Source: Gammaproteobacteria bacterium UBA5109 (GTDB lineage: Bacteria; Pseudomonadota; Gammaproteobacteria; Pseudomonadales; Pseudohongiellaceae). From it: a DNA stretch of 64,000 bases. The translations under genes and the position numbers were made by a program. The notes below the pieces were generated by a model that saw only the letters and a list, made by a program, of their open reading frames with translations, was not told the DNA's origin and made no database searches. Positions 54,424 to 63,339 of this stretch are shown in pieces (position 1 is the first letter of the stretch; each line of letters opens with the position of its first letter). The stretch lies in contig DHZH01000006.1 in the NCBI GenBank assembly GCA_002414385.1, forward strand, positions 1-64,000. Reading direction: 5' to 3'.

Positions 54424-55152
54424 ATGGACGAGAAATTATTAACACAGGCTCGGGATATTTTAGGCAAGGCAGAACGGGTGGCAGTTTTTTCCGGTGCCGG
54501 GCTGAGCGCGGAATCCGGTATTGCAACTTTCAGGGGGCAGGAGCCTGATGCCTTGTGGTCACGCTTTGACCCTATGCAACTGGCCTCAGTGGAGGGTTTT
54601 GCCAGTGATCCCGCAACTGTAATTGACTGGTATAACTGGCGTCGTGGCAAGCTCGCCCAGGCACAGCCAAATGCTGCGCATCGGGCTATGGCAGGGCATC
54701 CTGGACTAATGCACCTGACGCAGAATGTCGATGATCTGCTGGAACGAGCAGGCGTTCCGGAAAGTAATGTTCTGCATCTACACGGCAGTATTGGCAAAGA
54801 CCGGTGTCATGCTGCCTGCGGCATTGAAGAGGATATTTCCCTGGAGAAACCAGAGCCACTGAGGCAATGCAAAGGCTGTGGTGCCTATATGCGCCCGGCT
54901 GTCGTATGGTTCGGTGAAACCCTGCCGCAGGATATCTGGAGTCAGGCAGAGGTCGTGTGCATGGAAATTGACTGCCTGCTGGTGATCGGAACCAGCGCTA
55001 CCGTGTATCCGGCATTCAGTCTGGTGGAACTCGCGGCGGGACAAGGCAGCCAGATTATTGTGGTTAATACCGAGGCCATTGATTCAAACCAAGGGGCTCT
55101 TATTGAGATCAGCGGTAAAGCCGGTGACATTCTTCCGAAGCTGCTGGATTGA
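54424..55152 (+). CDS. cobB: Sirtuin-type NAD-dependent protein deacylase
   Basis: A 242-aa class III-type sirtuin that removes acyl groups from lysines using NAD+. GAGLSAESGIATFRG is the NAD site, H120 in LHLHGS is the catalytic His, and the zinc Cys are C128, C132, C149 and C152. Y70 and R73 (WYNWRR) match the Tyr-x-x-Arg pair that in SIRT5-like enzymes selects succinyl or malonyl lysine, so desuccinylase activity is predicted. The ribosome site is weak. It lies between the TPR gene and the exported PLP enzyme gene, with no operon link obvious. Confidence 0.88.
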   Translation: MDEKLLTQARDILGKAERVAVFSGAGLSAESGIATFRGQEPDALWSRFDPMQLASVEGFASDPATVIDWYNWRRGKLAQAQPNAAHRAMAGHPGLMHLTQNVDDLLERAGVPESNVLHLHGSIGKDRCHAACGIEEDISLEKPEPLRQCKGCGAYMRPAVVWFGETLPQDIWSQAEVVCMEIDCLLVIGTSATVYPAFSLVELAAGQGSQIIVVNTEAIDSNQGALIEISGKAGDILPKLLD

Positions 55153-55225
55153 CTGGTGCTTTGATGTTGGTAACTCAAAAAAATTGGTAGGATACCTGAA
55201 AATAAAATAACCAGGGCAGGCTACC

Positions 55226-56392
55226 ATGACACTTACACGACGGGAGCTGGCAAAATTAGCGGGAATAGCTGCAGCGATAGGCATAACAGATAAAACCATG
55301 GCTCAATCAGACAGTCGATCCGAAATAGATTCACCCGGCCCTGACAACACTGAAGTCAGACTTTTCGGTGACGGGATTGGGCTTGCGCCGACAGAATACA
55401 CACAACTCTTGAACAGCCTGTGTCAGGAAGCAGATATTGAAGAGGATAATTATCTGCTGGGCGGTGAAGTCGAGAAATTCGAGCAATACTGCGCAAATTT
55501 GTTGGGCAAGGAAATGGCGGTATTTTTACCGTCCGGCACCCTGGCGAACCAGCTTGCTCTGCGCCAACTCGCAGGTTCCAGAAGACGCGTTATTGTTCCT
55601 GGCTTGAGTCATGTTTATAACGATACCGGCGACGCCTCGCAGAATCTTTCCAGTCTTAATCTTATTCCCCTGGCCGGGGATCGTGCAGATTTTACACTGG
55701 AAGAAGTTCAGGCGATACTGGACAGAACGGCCAGCGGCCGGGTTACTGCTGAAGTGGGCGCCATACTGGTCGAAAATCCGGTACGGAGATTAAGCGGGGA
55801 AATGGTCGACTGGAATGAAACCCGACGCATCACGGAATTTGCCCGTGAAAACGATATCGGTACGCATCTGGACGGCGCGCGTCTTTTTATTGCTTCCGCC
55901 TATACCGGTATTTCACCGGCGGAATATGCCGAACCTTTTGATACGGTCTATTTCTCTCTGTGGAAATATTTCAACAGCAATATTGGGGCAATTCTTGCTG
56001 GCCCCAGATCAAGACTGGAAAACATGTATCACACCCGCCGCATGTTTGGTGGGAATCTGTTCATGGGCTGGCCATCGGCGCTTGTTGCCCGCTTTTATAT
56101 GGAAGGCTTCACCGAACGATTCCAGAATGCGATCAATGTTTCTGAAACATTTTATCGTGCAATTGAATCTGTTCCAGGGCTGGAAATTACACGTATTCCG
56201 AACGGTACGAATGTTGCGCGTCTCAGGATAAGCGGCACTGATATTTCAGCTTTCAGAAACCGACTGGCTGCTGAAAATATAAGAGTCGGTAATCCAAATG
56301 CTGAAGGCTTGATTAGCTTGGGAGTTAATGAAACCTGGAACCGAATAAGTGGAGAGCGACTTGCAGAAGCCTTTGTCCGAGCATTGGGGTAG
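55226..56392 (+). CDS. Tat-exported threonine-aldolase-like PLP enzyme
   Basis: A fold-type I PLP enzyme of the threonine aldolase/beta-eliminating lyase family, 388 aa, with a twin-arginine signal (TRRELAKLAGIAAAIGITDKTMA). K247 in YFSLWKYFNSNIGA is the likely PLP lysine, and HLDGARLF the Asp that holds the PLP ring. GEVEKFEQYCANLLGKEMAVFLPSGT is the typical first domain start. Threonine aldolases are normally cytoplasmic, so an exported PLP enzyme folded with its cofactor before transport is unusual. It stands 73 bp after the sirtuin gene. Confidence 0.82.
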   Translation: MTLTRRELAKLAGIAAAIGITDKTMAQSDSRSEIDSPGPDNTEVRLFGDGIGLAPTEYTQLLNSLCQEADIEEDNYLLGGEVEKFEQYCANLLGKEMAVFLPSGTLANQLALRQLAGSRRRVIVPGLSHVYNDTGDASQNLSSLNLIPLAGDRADFTLEEVQAILDRTASGRVTAEVGAILVENPVRRLSGEMVDWNETRRITEFARENDIGTHLDGARLFIASAYTGISPAEYAEPFDTVYFSLWKYFNSNIGAILAGPRSRLENMYHTRRMFGGNLFMGWPSALVARFYMEGFTERFQNAINVSETFYRAIESVPGLEITRIPNGTNVARLRISGTDISAFRNRLAAENIRVGNPNAEGLISLGVNETWNRISGERLAEAFVRALG

Positions 56393-56681
56393 GGATATCA
56401 AAACAGACTAAATTGTTAATTTTCCTAAATCTATAATTTCATTTTAGGGAAGCTTCAATGTCTATTAAATTTCCAAATGAGACATTGCTAGTTATTCCAA
56501 AACTTATCTGACTATACCTCATCACAATTTCAATATTTCTATCATTGCCAATTAGTAGCCAATAGGAAAATCTACAACAACCTCGCTACCCCTCGCATCC
56601 GTACAAAATAATTGCTACCTTCTATTTTTAAAGATGAAAAAAATAAAAAGGGTAGCCCAACCCGTTCCCTATGGAGGCATA
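56393..56681. other. AT-rich spacer before soxC
   Basis: About 290 bp, very AT-rich, with no convincing gene. An open frame reaches back to 56634 in phase with soxC but lacks a ribosome site. It probably holds the soxCD promoter; no specific box was fixed. Confidence 0.35.
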
Positions 56682-57971
56682 ATGACTCAGTTCAAAGATA
56701 ACGATTCGGACCTTCAACAAGTTGCTGGCAATGGACTTTTACATCGCAGGCTCTTTTTAGGCCGAGGTGCTGCGATGCTTGGAGGGCTGGGTTTGTTTTC
56801 AGCTTCCGCTTCAGCCCAGCAAGGCCCTCTTCAAATCCCGCAGTGGATGCTGGAACCTGGTGCACACATGAGTGGTTACGGACAGCGATCTCAGTATGAA
56901 GAAGGGGTTCAGAGAATAGTAGGTGGGGCGCCCGGTGTGTCTGGAAGCGGCGTATCCTTTACTCCCCTTCAGAACTTGCATGGAACAATTACCCCAAACA
57001 GTCTTCATTTCGAAAGGCATCATAGTGGGGTTCCAAACATAAACCCTGAAGAGCATCGTCTTTTAATTCATGGCTTGGTGTCGCGCCCATTAGTATTTTC
57101 AATGGATGACCTGATGCGTTATCCAACAGTCACACGCATTCAATTCCTGGAGTGCTCAGGTAATAGTTTTAACAATATGTTGCCTGAGGCTCAACAGGCT
57201 CCAGTTGGCGTGTTGCATGGCCTGATGTCTTGCAGTGAATGGACAGGCGTTCCCTTATCAATACTGATGGATGAAGCCGGCGTTGAACCGGAAGGTGATT
57301 GGGTACTTGCTGAAGGGGCTGATGCTGCGGCAATGAGCCGCAGTATCCCGATGGAAAAAATTATGGATGATGCAATTATTGCACTTTACCAGAATGGAGA
57401 ACGCCTGCGACCTGAGAATGGTTACCCGATGCGCCTGTTTCTTCCTGGCTGGGAAGGAAATATGGCAGTGAAGTGGCTACGTAGATTAAAAGTAAACCGG
57501 GACCCTACCATGACCCGTGATGAAACCTCCCATTACACGGATGTTTTGCTTGATGGTCGGGCTCGAATGTTTACCTATCCCATGGCTGTCAAATCAGTCA
57601 TTACCAGCCCTTCAACAGGGTTAAATTTGAATTCAGGCCCGGGCATTTATGAAATCACAGGATTAGCCTGGTCTGGCGCCGGCAGAATACGTCGGGTCGA
57701 AGTATCTGCTGATGGAGGAGCAAGCTGGGCCGAGGCTGCTATTTCTGGCCCTGCTCTGGACAAATCCTTTACTCGTTTTCGTATGGCCTGGCGCTGGAAT
57801 GGTGGACCGGCCACATTAAAAAGTCGTGCAATTGATGAAACTGGAGCAGTACAGCCCACTCGTGATGAACTTGTCAGTATTCATGGAGAGCGTTCGAATT
57901 ATCACAACAACTCCATTCAGACCTGGCACGTTGCTGAAAACAGTGGGGAGGTCAGTAATGTTTATGCCTAA
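56682..57971 (+). CDS. soxC: SoxC-like sulfite dehydrogenase molybdenum subunit
   Basis: The molybdenum-cofactor subunit of sulfane or sulfite dehydrogenase, 429 aa, of the sulfite oxidase family. The Tat signal has HRRLFLGRGAAMLGGLG. C158 in FLECSGNSFNN ligates Mo; the GWEGNMAVKWLRRLKV block and the C-terminal dimerisation domain (about 310-420) match SoxC. It oxidises sulfur of a bound thiosulfate-derived or sulfite substrate and passes electrons to its cytochrome partner. The ATG at 56682 is chosen for a strong ggagg site; the longer frame was rejected. It overlaps soxD by 14 bp. No soxXYZAB genes are in the window. Confidence 0.88.
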   Translation: MTQFKDNDSDLQQVAGNGLLHRRLFLGRGAAMLGGLGLFSASASAQQGPLQIPQWMLEPGAHMSGYGQRSQYEEGVQRIVGGAPGVSGSGVSFTPLQNLHGTITPNSLHFERHHSGVPNINPEEHRLLIHGLVSRPLVFSMDDLMRYPTVTRIQFLECSGNSFNNMLPEAQQAPVGVLHGLMSCSEWTGVPLSILMDEAGVEPEGDWVLAEGADAAAMSRSIPMEKIMDDAIIALYQNGERLRPENGYPMRLFLPGWEGNMAVKWLRRLKVNRDPTMTRDETSHYTDVLLDGRARMFTYPMAVKSVITSPSTGLNLNSGPGIYEITGLAWSGAGRIRRVEVSADGGASWAEAAISGPALDKSFTRFRMAWRWNGGPATLKSRAIDETGAVQPTRDELVSIHGERSNYHNNSIQTWHVAENSGEVSNVYA

Positions 57972-58509
57972 AAAATTAGTAATTGTCTTATTTGTATTTG
58001 CCACTATGCCATCAAATGCTCAGGAAGGAGCTGGTCTTGGCACGCCTATCAGCCAGCAAAACCTTGCTCCCTGGGATATCAGTATCCAACCAAATGGCGA
58101 TGGTCTACCCCCTGGTTCAGGATCGGTAGAAGCCGGTGAAGCAGTGTATATGCAAAAATGTATTGCCTGCCATGGCGTTGAAGGAAGTGGAGGTCCTTAC
58201 GACCAGCTTGTCGGGGGGCAGGGTACGCTTGAGCAATTACAGCAGGTTAGAACTGTAGGCAGTTTCTGGCCTTACGCCAGTACCATTTTCGATTACATCA
58301 GACGAGCTATGCCCTTCGAGAATCCGCAAAGCCTTACTAATGATGAAGTCTATGCGTTGACAGCATATCTGCTTTTTGAAAACGGCATTATCGACGAGGA
58401 CGATGTCATGAATTCAGAGACTCTCCCTGAAGTAGAGATGCCAAATGAAGAGGGCTTTATTCTTGCTTATCCGACAGATAAAAGCATGGAAGAGATGAAT
58501 GAGATTTAG
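57958..58509 (+). CDS. SoxD-like c-type cytochrome subunit
   Basis: A 183-aa exported monoheme cytochrome c (signal ends MPSNAQ) with CIACH at C68, C71 and H72 and the axial Met expected in RRAMPFENP. It is the electron acceptor of the SoxC-like enzyme. Classical SoxD of Paracoccus is diheme and longer, so this shorter form may be closer to SorB-like or to the SoxD short form. The ATG at 57958 has ggggagg 6 bp upstream; an earlier in-frame start would overlap soxC much more. Last gene of the pair, ending at a terminator. Confidence 0.85.
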   Translation: MFMPKKLVIVLFVFATMPSNAQEGAGLGTPISQQNLAPWDISIQPNGDGLPPGSGSVEAGEAVYMQKCIACHGVEGSGGPYDQLVGGQGTLEQLQQVRTVGSFWPYASTIFDYIRRAMPFENPQSLTNDEVYALTAYLLFENGIIDEDDVMNSETLPEVEMPNEEGFILAYPTDKSMEEMNEI

Positions 58510-58526
58510 CTTAGTGCCAATAAATA

Positions 58527-58552
58527 AAGGGGGGCTAATTAGCCCCTTTTTT
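58527..58552 (+). terminator. Rho-independent terminator after soxCD
   Basis: Palindrome ggggctaattagcccc at 58531-58546, preceded by aaagg and followed by six T (58547-58552). It is a textbook intrinsic terminator for the soxC-soxD transcript and, with A's upstream, may also stop purA transcription from the other strand. Confidence 0.85.
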
Positions 58553-58630
58553 AATGTCCACTTATGGCCGCAAGCAGACACTAGAATAAATTGATAAGAC
58601 TGTTTACTGGAATTAGATCAATTTTTTTAA

Positions 58631-59923
58631 TCAGGCAAAAGGATGCGTAAGGATAATCGTCTCTTCGCGATCCGGACCGGTGGAAATGATATCCACAGGG
58701 GCTTCGATTTTTTCTTCAATATAACTGATGTAGGCCCGGGCATTGTCGGGCAATTCATCCAGTGATTTCACGCCGAAGGTGGATTCCGACCAGCCTGGCA
58801 GTTCTTCATAAATCGGTTCCAGATGATCGTACTGGTCAAAACTGGTCAGGCAGGCCATGGAAGAGCCATTGATGCCTTTGTAACCGGTACAGACCTTGAC
58901 CGTTTCCAGGCCATCCAGCACATCCAGTTTGGTCAGGCAGATGCCGGAGACCGAGTTGATGCGGATCGCCATTTTCAGCGCCGCGGCATCAAACCAGCCA
59001 CAACGACGGTTGCGGCCGGTCGTGGCGCCACGTTCCTTGCCTTTGGTAAACAGTTGCTCCCCAACTTTGTCAAACAGTTCGGTTGGGAAAGGACCTGCAC
59101 CAACGCGCGTGGTGTAAGCCTTGGTGATACCCAGCACATAATCCAGATACAGCGGGCCGTAGCCGCTGCCGGTAGCAGTGCCCCCGGCGGTGGTGTTGGA
59201 TGAAGTCACAAAAGGGTAGGTGCCGTGGTCGATATCCAGCAATGAACCCTGCGCGCCTTCAAACAGTATATTTTCGCCGTCCTTGCGTGCGGTATGCAGG
59301 ATATCAATAGTGTCACCGACCATGGGCCGTATGCGTTCACCCATCTCCAGGCTTTGGTCAAGGGTTTGCTGATAATCAATCGGATCAACACCGTAATAGG
59401 ATTGCAGGGCGAAGTTATGGTACTCCAGCACTTCTTCCAGGCGACGGGCAAAGTGTTCGGCATTTAATAATTCACCCATGCGAATCCCGCGACGGGCAGC
59501 CTTGTCTTCATAAGCCGGACCGATTCCGCGGCCGGTGGTGCCAATTTTTTCATTGCCTTTTTTCAGTTCACGGGCCTGATCCAGTGCAACGTGGTAGGGA
59601 AGAATCAGGGGGCAGGCGGTACTGATATGCAGTTTTTCTTCGACTGAAATGCCCTTGTCATTGAGCTCATCGATTTCTTTTAACAGGGCATCCGGGGAGA
59701 GAACCACACCGTTGCCAATAATACAGCGGACATTATCACGCAGTATGCCGGAGGGCAGCAGGTGCAATACAGTCTTCTCGCCTTTTATGACCAGTGTGTG
59801 CCCGGCATTGTGGCCTCCCTGAAAACGCACGACGGTTGAGGCTTTTTCTGTCAGCAGGTCAACAATCTTGCCCTTACCTTCATCACCCCATTGTGTCCCG
59901 AGAATGACTACACTTTTACCCAT
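58631..59923 (-). CDS. purA: Adenylosuccinate synthetase
   Basis: Makes adenylosuccinate from IMP and aspartate with GTP, the first committed step from IMP to AMP. The 430-aa protein starts MGKSVVILGTQWGDEGKGK, the GTP-binding loop with catalytic Asp and Lys, and has NAGHTLV, GTTGRGIGPAYEDK and the C-terminal GPDREETI. Length is standard. The ATG at 59923 is preferred (gaaggg site); a GTG at 59938 is in frame. It lies 54 bp after hisZ at the 3' end of the hflX-hflK-hflC-hisZ-purA order. Confidence 0.97.
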   Translation of the reverse strand: MGKSVVILGTQWGDEGKGKIVDLLTEKASTVVRFQGGHNAGHTLVIKGEKTVLHLLPSGILRDNVRCIIGNGVVLSPDALLKEIDELNDKGISVEEKLHISTACPLILPYHVALDQARELKKGNEKIGTTGRGIGPAYEDKAARRGIRMGELLNAEHFARRLEEVLEYHNFALQSYYGVDPIDYQQTLDQSLEMGERIRPMVGDTIDILHTARKDGENILFEGAQGSLLDIDHGTYPFVTSSNTTAGGTATGSGYGPLYLDYVLGITKAYTTRVGAGPFPTELFDKVGEQLFTKGKERGATTGRNRRCGWFDAAALKMAIRINSVSGICLTKLDVLDGLETVKVCTGYKGINGSSMACLTSFDQYDHLEPIYEELPGWSESTFGVKSLDELPDNARAYISYIEEKIEAPVDIISTGPDREETIILTHPFA

Positions 59924-59977
59924 GACTACGCCCTTCACTTACTGAAAAAATAAAAAAATTCATAGAGTTTGCTTTAC

Positions 59978-61159
59978 TTACAGTGGGCTCAGCAGCCACT
60001 TACCATCAAGCTTTACGATTTCCTGAGTGCAACCAAGCTCCTGACCTGATTCTTGCTGACCGGGCAGCAGCATCAGAACCTGGTAGCCGTGTTCGCGCAG
60101 ACCGCGAATAAATTCATACAATTCACTGTCATCATCAGCCGGGGCCAGGACTTTTTCCACGTCGTTGAACTGACGTGAACCCAGAGACAGTAACCTTTTA
60201 AGATCGCTGTCAAAACCCGTTGCCGGTCGCGAACGACCAAAGCATTTGCCGATATCATCATAGCGGCCGCCCTTGGCTACTGAGGTGCCGAAGCCTTCCA
60301 GATAGGCAGCGAAAACAACGCCGGTATGATATTCATAGCCACGTAATTCGCTTAAATCGAAATATAATGACTGTCCCGGGTAGCGGGATAGTATGGCTTT
60401 GTTAAGTTGTCTTAATTGCTCGATATCATCTTTAACCGTGCCAGGTGCATCTTTTAATACTTTTTCAGCTTCATCCAGAACTTTTTCATTGCCGCTGAGT
60501 TTGGGCAGCGCTTTAAGCATGGCCAGCAATCCGCCATTGGTGTTGTGACTGGAGAGTAAATCATCAATATCCTTTTCCGACTTGCTCTGAAGTGCACTGA
60601 ACAGTTTTTTCTCGGTATCCTGGTCCAGTCCGGCATTTTCAATCAGTGAGCGGTAGATGCCAACATGCCCAAGGGCCAGCTGGACCTCATTTATTTCTGC
60701 CAGCTTCAGGGTTTCCAGCATCAGACTGATGACTTCAACATCACTGGCAAGTCCACGATGTCCGTAAAGTTCGCAGCCAATTCGATAGGGGCTGCGTGTA
60801 CCCAGCATACTGGAGGGACGGGTTCGTAAAACGGAGTCGGCATAACACAGACGGTTGGGGCCGTCCTTTTGCAGGACGTGGGCATCAATACGCGCCGCCT
60901 GAGAGGTAATGTCAGCCCGAATACCCAGGCTGCGGCCGGAAACCTGGTCAACTACCTTGAAGGTTTCGAGCTGCAGGTCTTCACTGGGAATAATATTCAG
61001 GGAATCGAGAAACTCAATCAGCGGGGTGATAACCAGCTCGTAACCCCAGCTACGGTATAAATCAAGAATGTCGCGGCGCAGCGTTTCCAGGTTATGCGCG
61101 GCCGGCGGCAGAATTTCATCCACGCCATCGGGCAATAACCAGCGATTGGCCTCTGTCAT
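59978..61159 (-). CDS. hisZ: ATP phosphoribosyltransferase regulatory subunit HisZ
   Basis: A 393-aa class II aminoacyl-tRNA-synthetase-like protein that lacks tRNA charging and instead activates short-form HisG in the first step of histidine synthesis. Motif-like blocks are WLLPDGVDEILPPAA, IEFLDSLNI, ADITSQAARIDAH and LDLSELRGYEYHTGVVF. It implies that the genome has the short hisG form. It lies 9 bp after hflC, on the same strand. Confidence 0.93.
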   Translation of the reverse strand: MTEANRWLLPDGVDEILPPAAHNLETLRRDILDLYRSWGYELVITPLIEFLDSLNIIPSEDLQLETFKVVDQVSGRSLGIRADITSQAARIDAHVLQKDGPNRLCYADSVLRTRPSSMLGTRSPYRIGCELYGHRGLASDVEVISLMLETLKLAEINEVQLALGHVGIYRSLIENAGLDQDTEKKLFSALQSKSEKDIDDLLSSHNTNGGLLAMLKALPKLSGNEKVLDEAEKVLKDAPGTVKDDIEQLRQLNKAILSRYPGQSLYFDLSELRGYEYHTGVVFAAYLEGFGTSVAKGGRYDDIGKCFGRSRPATGFDSDLKRLLSLGSRQFNDVEKVLAPADDDSELYEFIRGLREHGYQVLMLLPGQQESGQELGCTQEIVKLDGKWLLSPL

Positions 61160-61168
61160 CGGTATTAC

Positions 61169-62044
61169 TTACTCGGGCAGATTACTGTTATTCAGGTATT
61201 TGAAAAAGTCGCTGTCGGGGCTTAACAATAATACGTCGCCGCTGTCATTGAAAGTAGAACGGTATGCATTGAGGCTGCGAACAAACTCATAGAATTCCGG
61301 ATCGCCCTCAAAGGCTTCTGAATAAATGGCTGCGGCCTGGGCATCACCGTCACCGCGAATGATTTCTGCTTCACGATAGGCATTGGCTTCGATAACTGTC
61401 GCCTGACGATCGGCTTCGGCACGAATGATTTCTGCCAGTTCACGACCGGTGGAGCGGGCTTCCGAAGCTTCCTGCTGACGCTCGGTATTCATGCGATTAT
61501 AAACAGACTCCTCGACATCGGACGGCAGGTCGATTTGTTTAACGCGGATATCAACCACCTCGATCCCCAGCTCGGTGAGCGTAATGTTATTCAGGTTACG
61601 CGTCAGGTCGGTCATCAGGAGATCACGCTCACCAGAGACCACTTCATACACGGTACGGTTGGCAAACTGGTTACGCAGGCCGGTGTTGATTCGCTGTGAC
61701 AGCAGATTATTGGCGACATTGGCATCACCGGAAGTTCGTGTGTAGTAAGTTGAGACATCAGCGATTTTCCATTTCGCATAGGAATCGACTTCGAGAAATT
61801 CACGCTCGGCGGTCAGGTAGCTTTGGGTCTGGGCATCCAGGGTCTGGATACGGCCATCAAAAATTCTGGCTGTATGAACTCCAGGAATTTTGAAATGCAG
61901 ACCTGGTGCAACATTGGCATTGGTCACTTCACCAAAGGTCAGCAATACAGCCCGGTCAATTTCACGCACTACGTATAGACAGTTGTAGGCAATGATCAGT
62001 ACAACGGCGATGACACCGAGGGTTATGGCACTGGAATTTTTCAT
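61169..62044 (-). CDS. hflC: HflC, SPFH-domain regulator of FtsH
   Basis: An inner-membrane protein with an N-terminal helix (about residues 6-24) and a large periplasmic SPFH/band-7 domain. With HflK it forms the cage around FtsH protease that limits its access to membrane proteins. RVKQIDLPSDVEESVYNRMNTERQQEASEARSTGRELAE is the conserved core. It is 291 aa, of normal length. Its ATG overlaps the hflK stop by one base, so the two are translationally coupled. Confidence 0.95.
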   Translation of the reverse strand: MKNSSAITLGVIAVVLIIAYNCLYVVREIDRAVLLTFGEVTNANVAPGLHFKIPGVHTARIFDGRIQTLDAQTQSYLTAEREFLEVDSYAKWKIADVSTYYTRTSGDANVANNLLSQRINTGLRNQFANRTVYEVVSGERDLLMTDLTRNLNNITLTELGIEVVDIRVKQIDLPSDVEESVYNRMNTERQQEASEARSTGRELAEIIRAEADRQATVIEANAYREAEIIRGDGDAQAAAIYSEAFEGDPEFYEFVRSLNAYRSTFNDSGDVLLLSPDSDFFKYLNNSNLPE

Positions 62045-63234
62045 CAGCGACTGGTCCTCGTGGTGGTGGGCTGTCTGTTCATGTCCTGAATTACCTGATT
62101 GGAGAGATTGCGGATATCCTGGGTACTCAGGGCTTCCATGGTAACCCGGCCATTATTGCCGGAACGTTGCAGCATCTGATCCAGTGGCAGGTACATCATG
62201 TTATTGCCGCCTTCAACTGCGATCAGCACTTTGGAGCTGTTGCCGAGAACTTCCTGCATGGTTTCGATATACAGGCGTTCCCGGGTGACTTCCGGAGAAC
62301 GTTCATATTCGGTCAGTAACTGGGTAAAGCGTTGTGCTTCACCGTCAGCACGGGCCACGACCTGGTCACGATAGGCCTGGGCTTCCTCGACTACCCGACG
62401 TGCCAGGCCACGCGCTTCCGGAATGACCTGATTGGCATAGGCATTGGCTTCGTTCTGAAAGGCTTCCCGGTCAACACCGGCTTTAATTACATCGTCATAG
62501 GCGGCGCGCACCGGACCGGGCTGCTGGGCCTGGTCCAGGTTGACCTCGGAAATGGTAATACCGGTCTGATACAGGTCCATGTAATTCTGTAAGCGGGTTC
62601 TGACGTCCTGGGCTATCTGCACACGGGCTGAGGTGGTGGCCGCTTCGAGTTCCGAACTGCCGATTTCATGGCGAATGGCGGATTCGGCAGCCAGGGTCAG
62701 GCTGACTTCTGGATCGCGCACATTCAGGTAATAAGCGCGGGCATCTGTAACCTGATATTGCACCGTCATGGAGACATCGACGATATTGTCATCCTCGGTC
62801 AGCATGGAGTTGCTGAAGGATTCATCATAAACGCGGGTAACATTGATTTGCGTGACTGAATCGACCAGTGGTGGGTTCCAGTGCAGTCCTGGCAGGACTA
62901 CCCCTTCCAGTGCCCGACCGAAACGCAGCACTACACCACGTTCCTGTTCGTCGACGGTATAGAAACCGGCGCCGACCCAGATGATAGCCATGATAGTAAG
63001 GACACCGATCACCAGTCCGCCAGAGATGGGGTTGCCGCCGCCAGAATTACCGGAACTGCCACCGCCACTTTTTTTGCCGCCAAAAAAACCGGAAAAGCGT
63101 TTGCTCAGGGATGCAATAATTTCATCAAGATCAGGAGGGCCCTGATCCTTGCCGCCACCCGGGCGCTGCGTGCTCCAGGGGTCGTTTTCGTTAGAATTCT
63201 TGCCGTTATTGTCTTCGGGCTCGTTCCAAGCCAT
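62044..63234 (-). CDS. hflK: HflK, SPFH-domain partner of HflC
   Basis: A 396-aa partner of HflC in the FtsH-HflKC complex. A Gly/Asn-rich cytoplasmic N-terminus (MAWNEPEDNNGKNSNEN, GGGSSGNSGGG) precedes one membrane helix (about residues 73-95) and the SPFH domain, with the conserved QEQERGVVLRFGRA and GLHWNPP. The C-terminus is proline-poor and Arg/Thr-rich. The start has a ggag site. It lies about 105 bp downstream of hflX. Confidence 0.95.
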   Translation of the reverse strand: MAWNEPEDNNGKNSNENDPWSTQRPGGGKDQGPPDLDEIIASLSKRFSGFFGGKKSGGGSSGNSGGGNPISGGLVIGVLTIMAIIWVGAGFYTVDEQERGVVLRFGRALEGVVLPGLHWNPPLVDSVTQINVTRVYDESFSNSMLTEDDNIVDVSMTVQYQVTDARAYYLNVRDPEVSLTLAAESAIRHEIGSSELEAATTSARVQIAQDVRTRLQNYMDLYQTGITISEVNLDQAQQPGPVRAAYDDVIKAGVDREAFQNEANAYANQVIPEARGLARRVVEEAQAYRDQVVARADGEAQRFTQLLTEYERSPEVTRERLYIETMQEVLGNSSKVLIAVEGGNNMMYLPLDQMLQRSGNNGRVTMEALSTQDIRNLSNQVIQDMNRQPTTTRTSR

Positions 63235-63339
63235 TGTTTCTCCGTCTTTTCTCTATAGTACGGTAATCGCACCGGAAACAGATTCTATCGAATATTCGGG
63301 GCTTTTTACACAGTTTCCGCTTGCTATCGTAAGGGTTGA

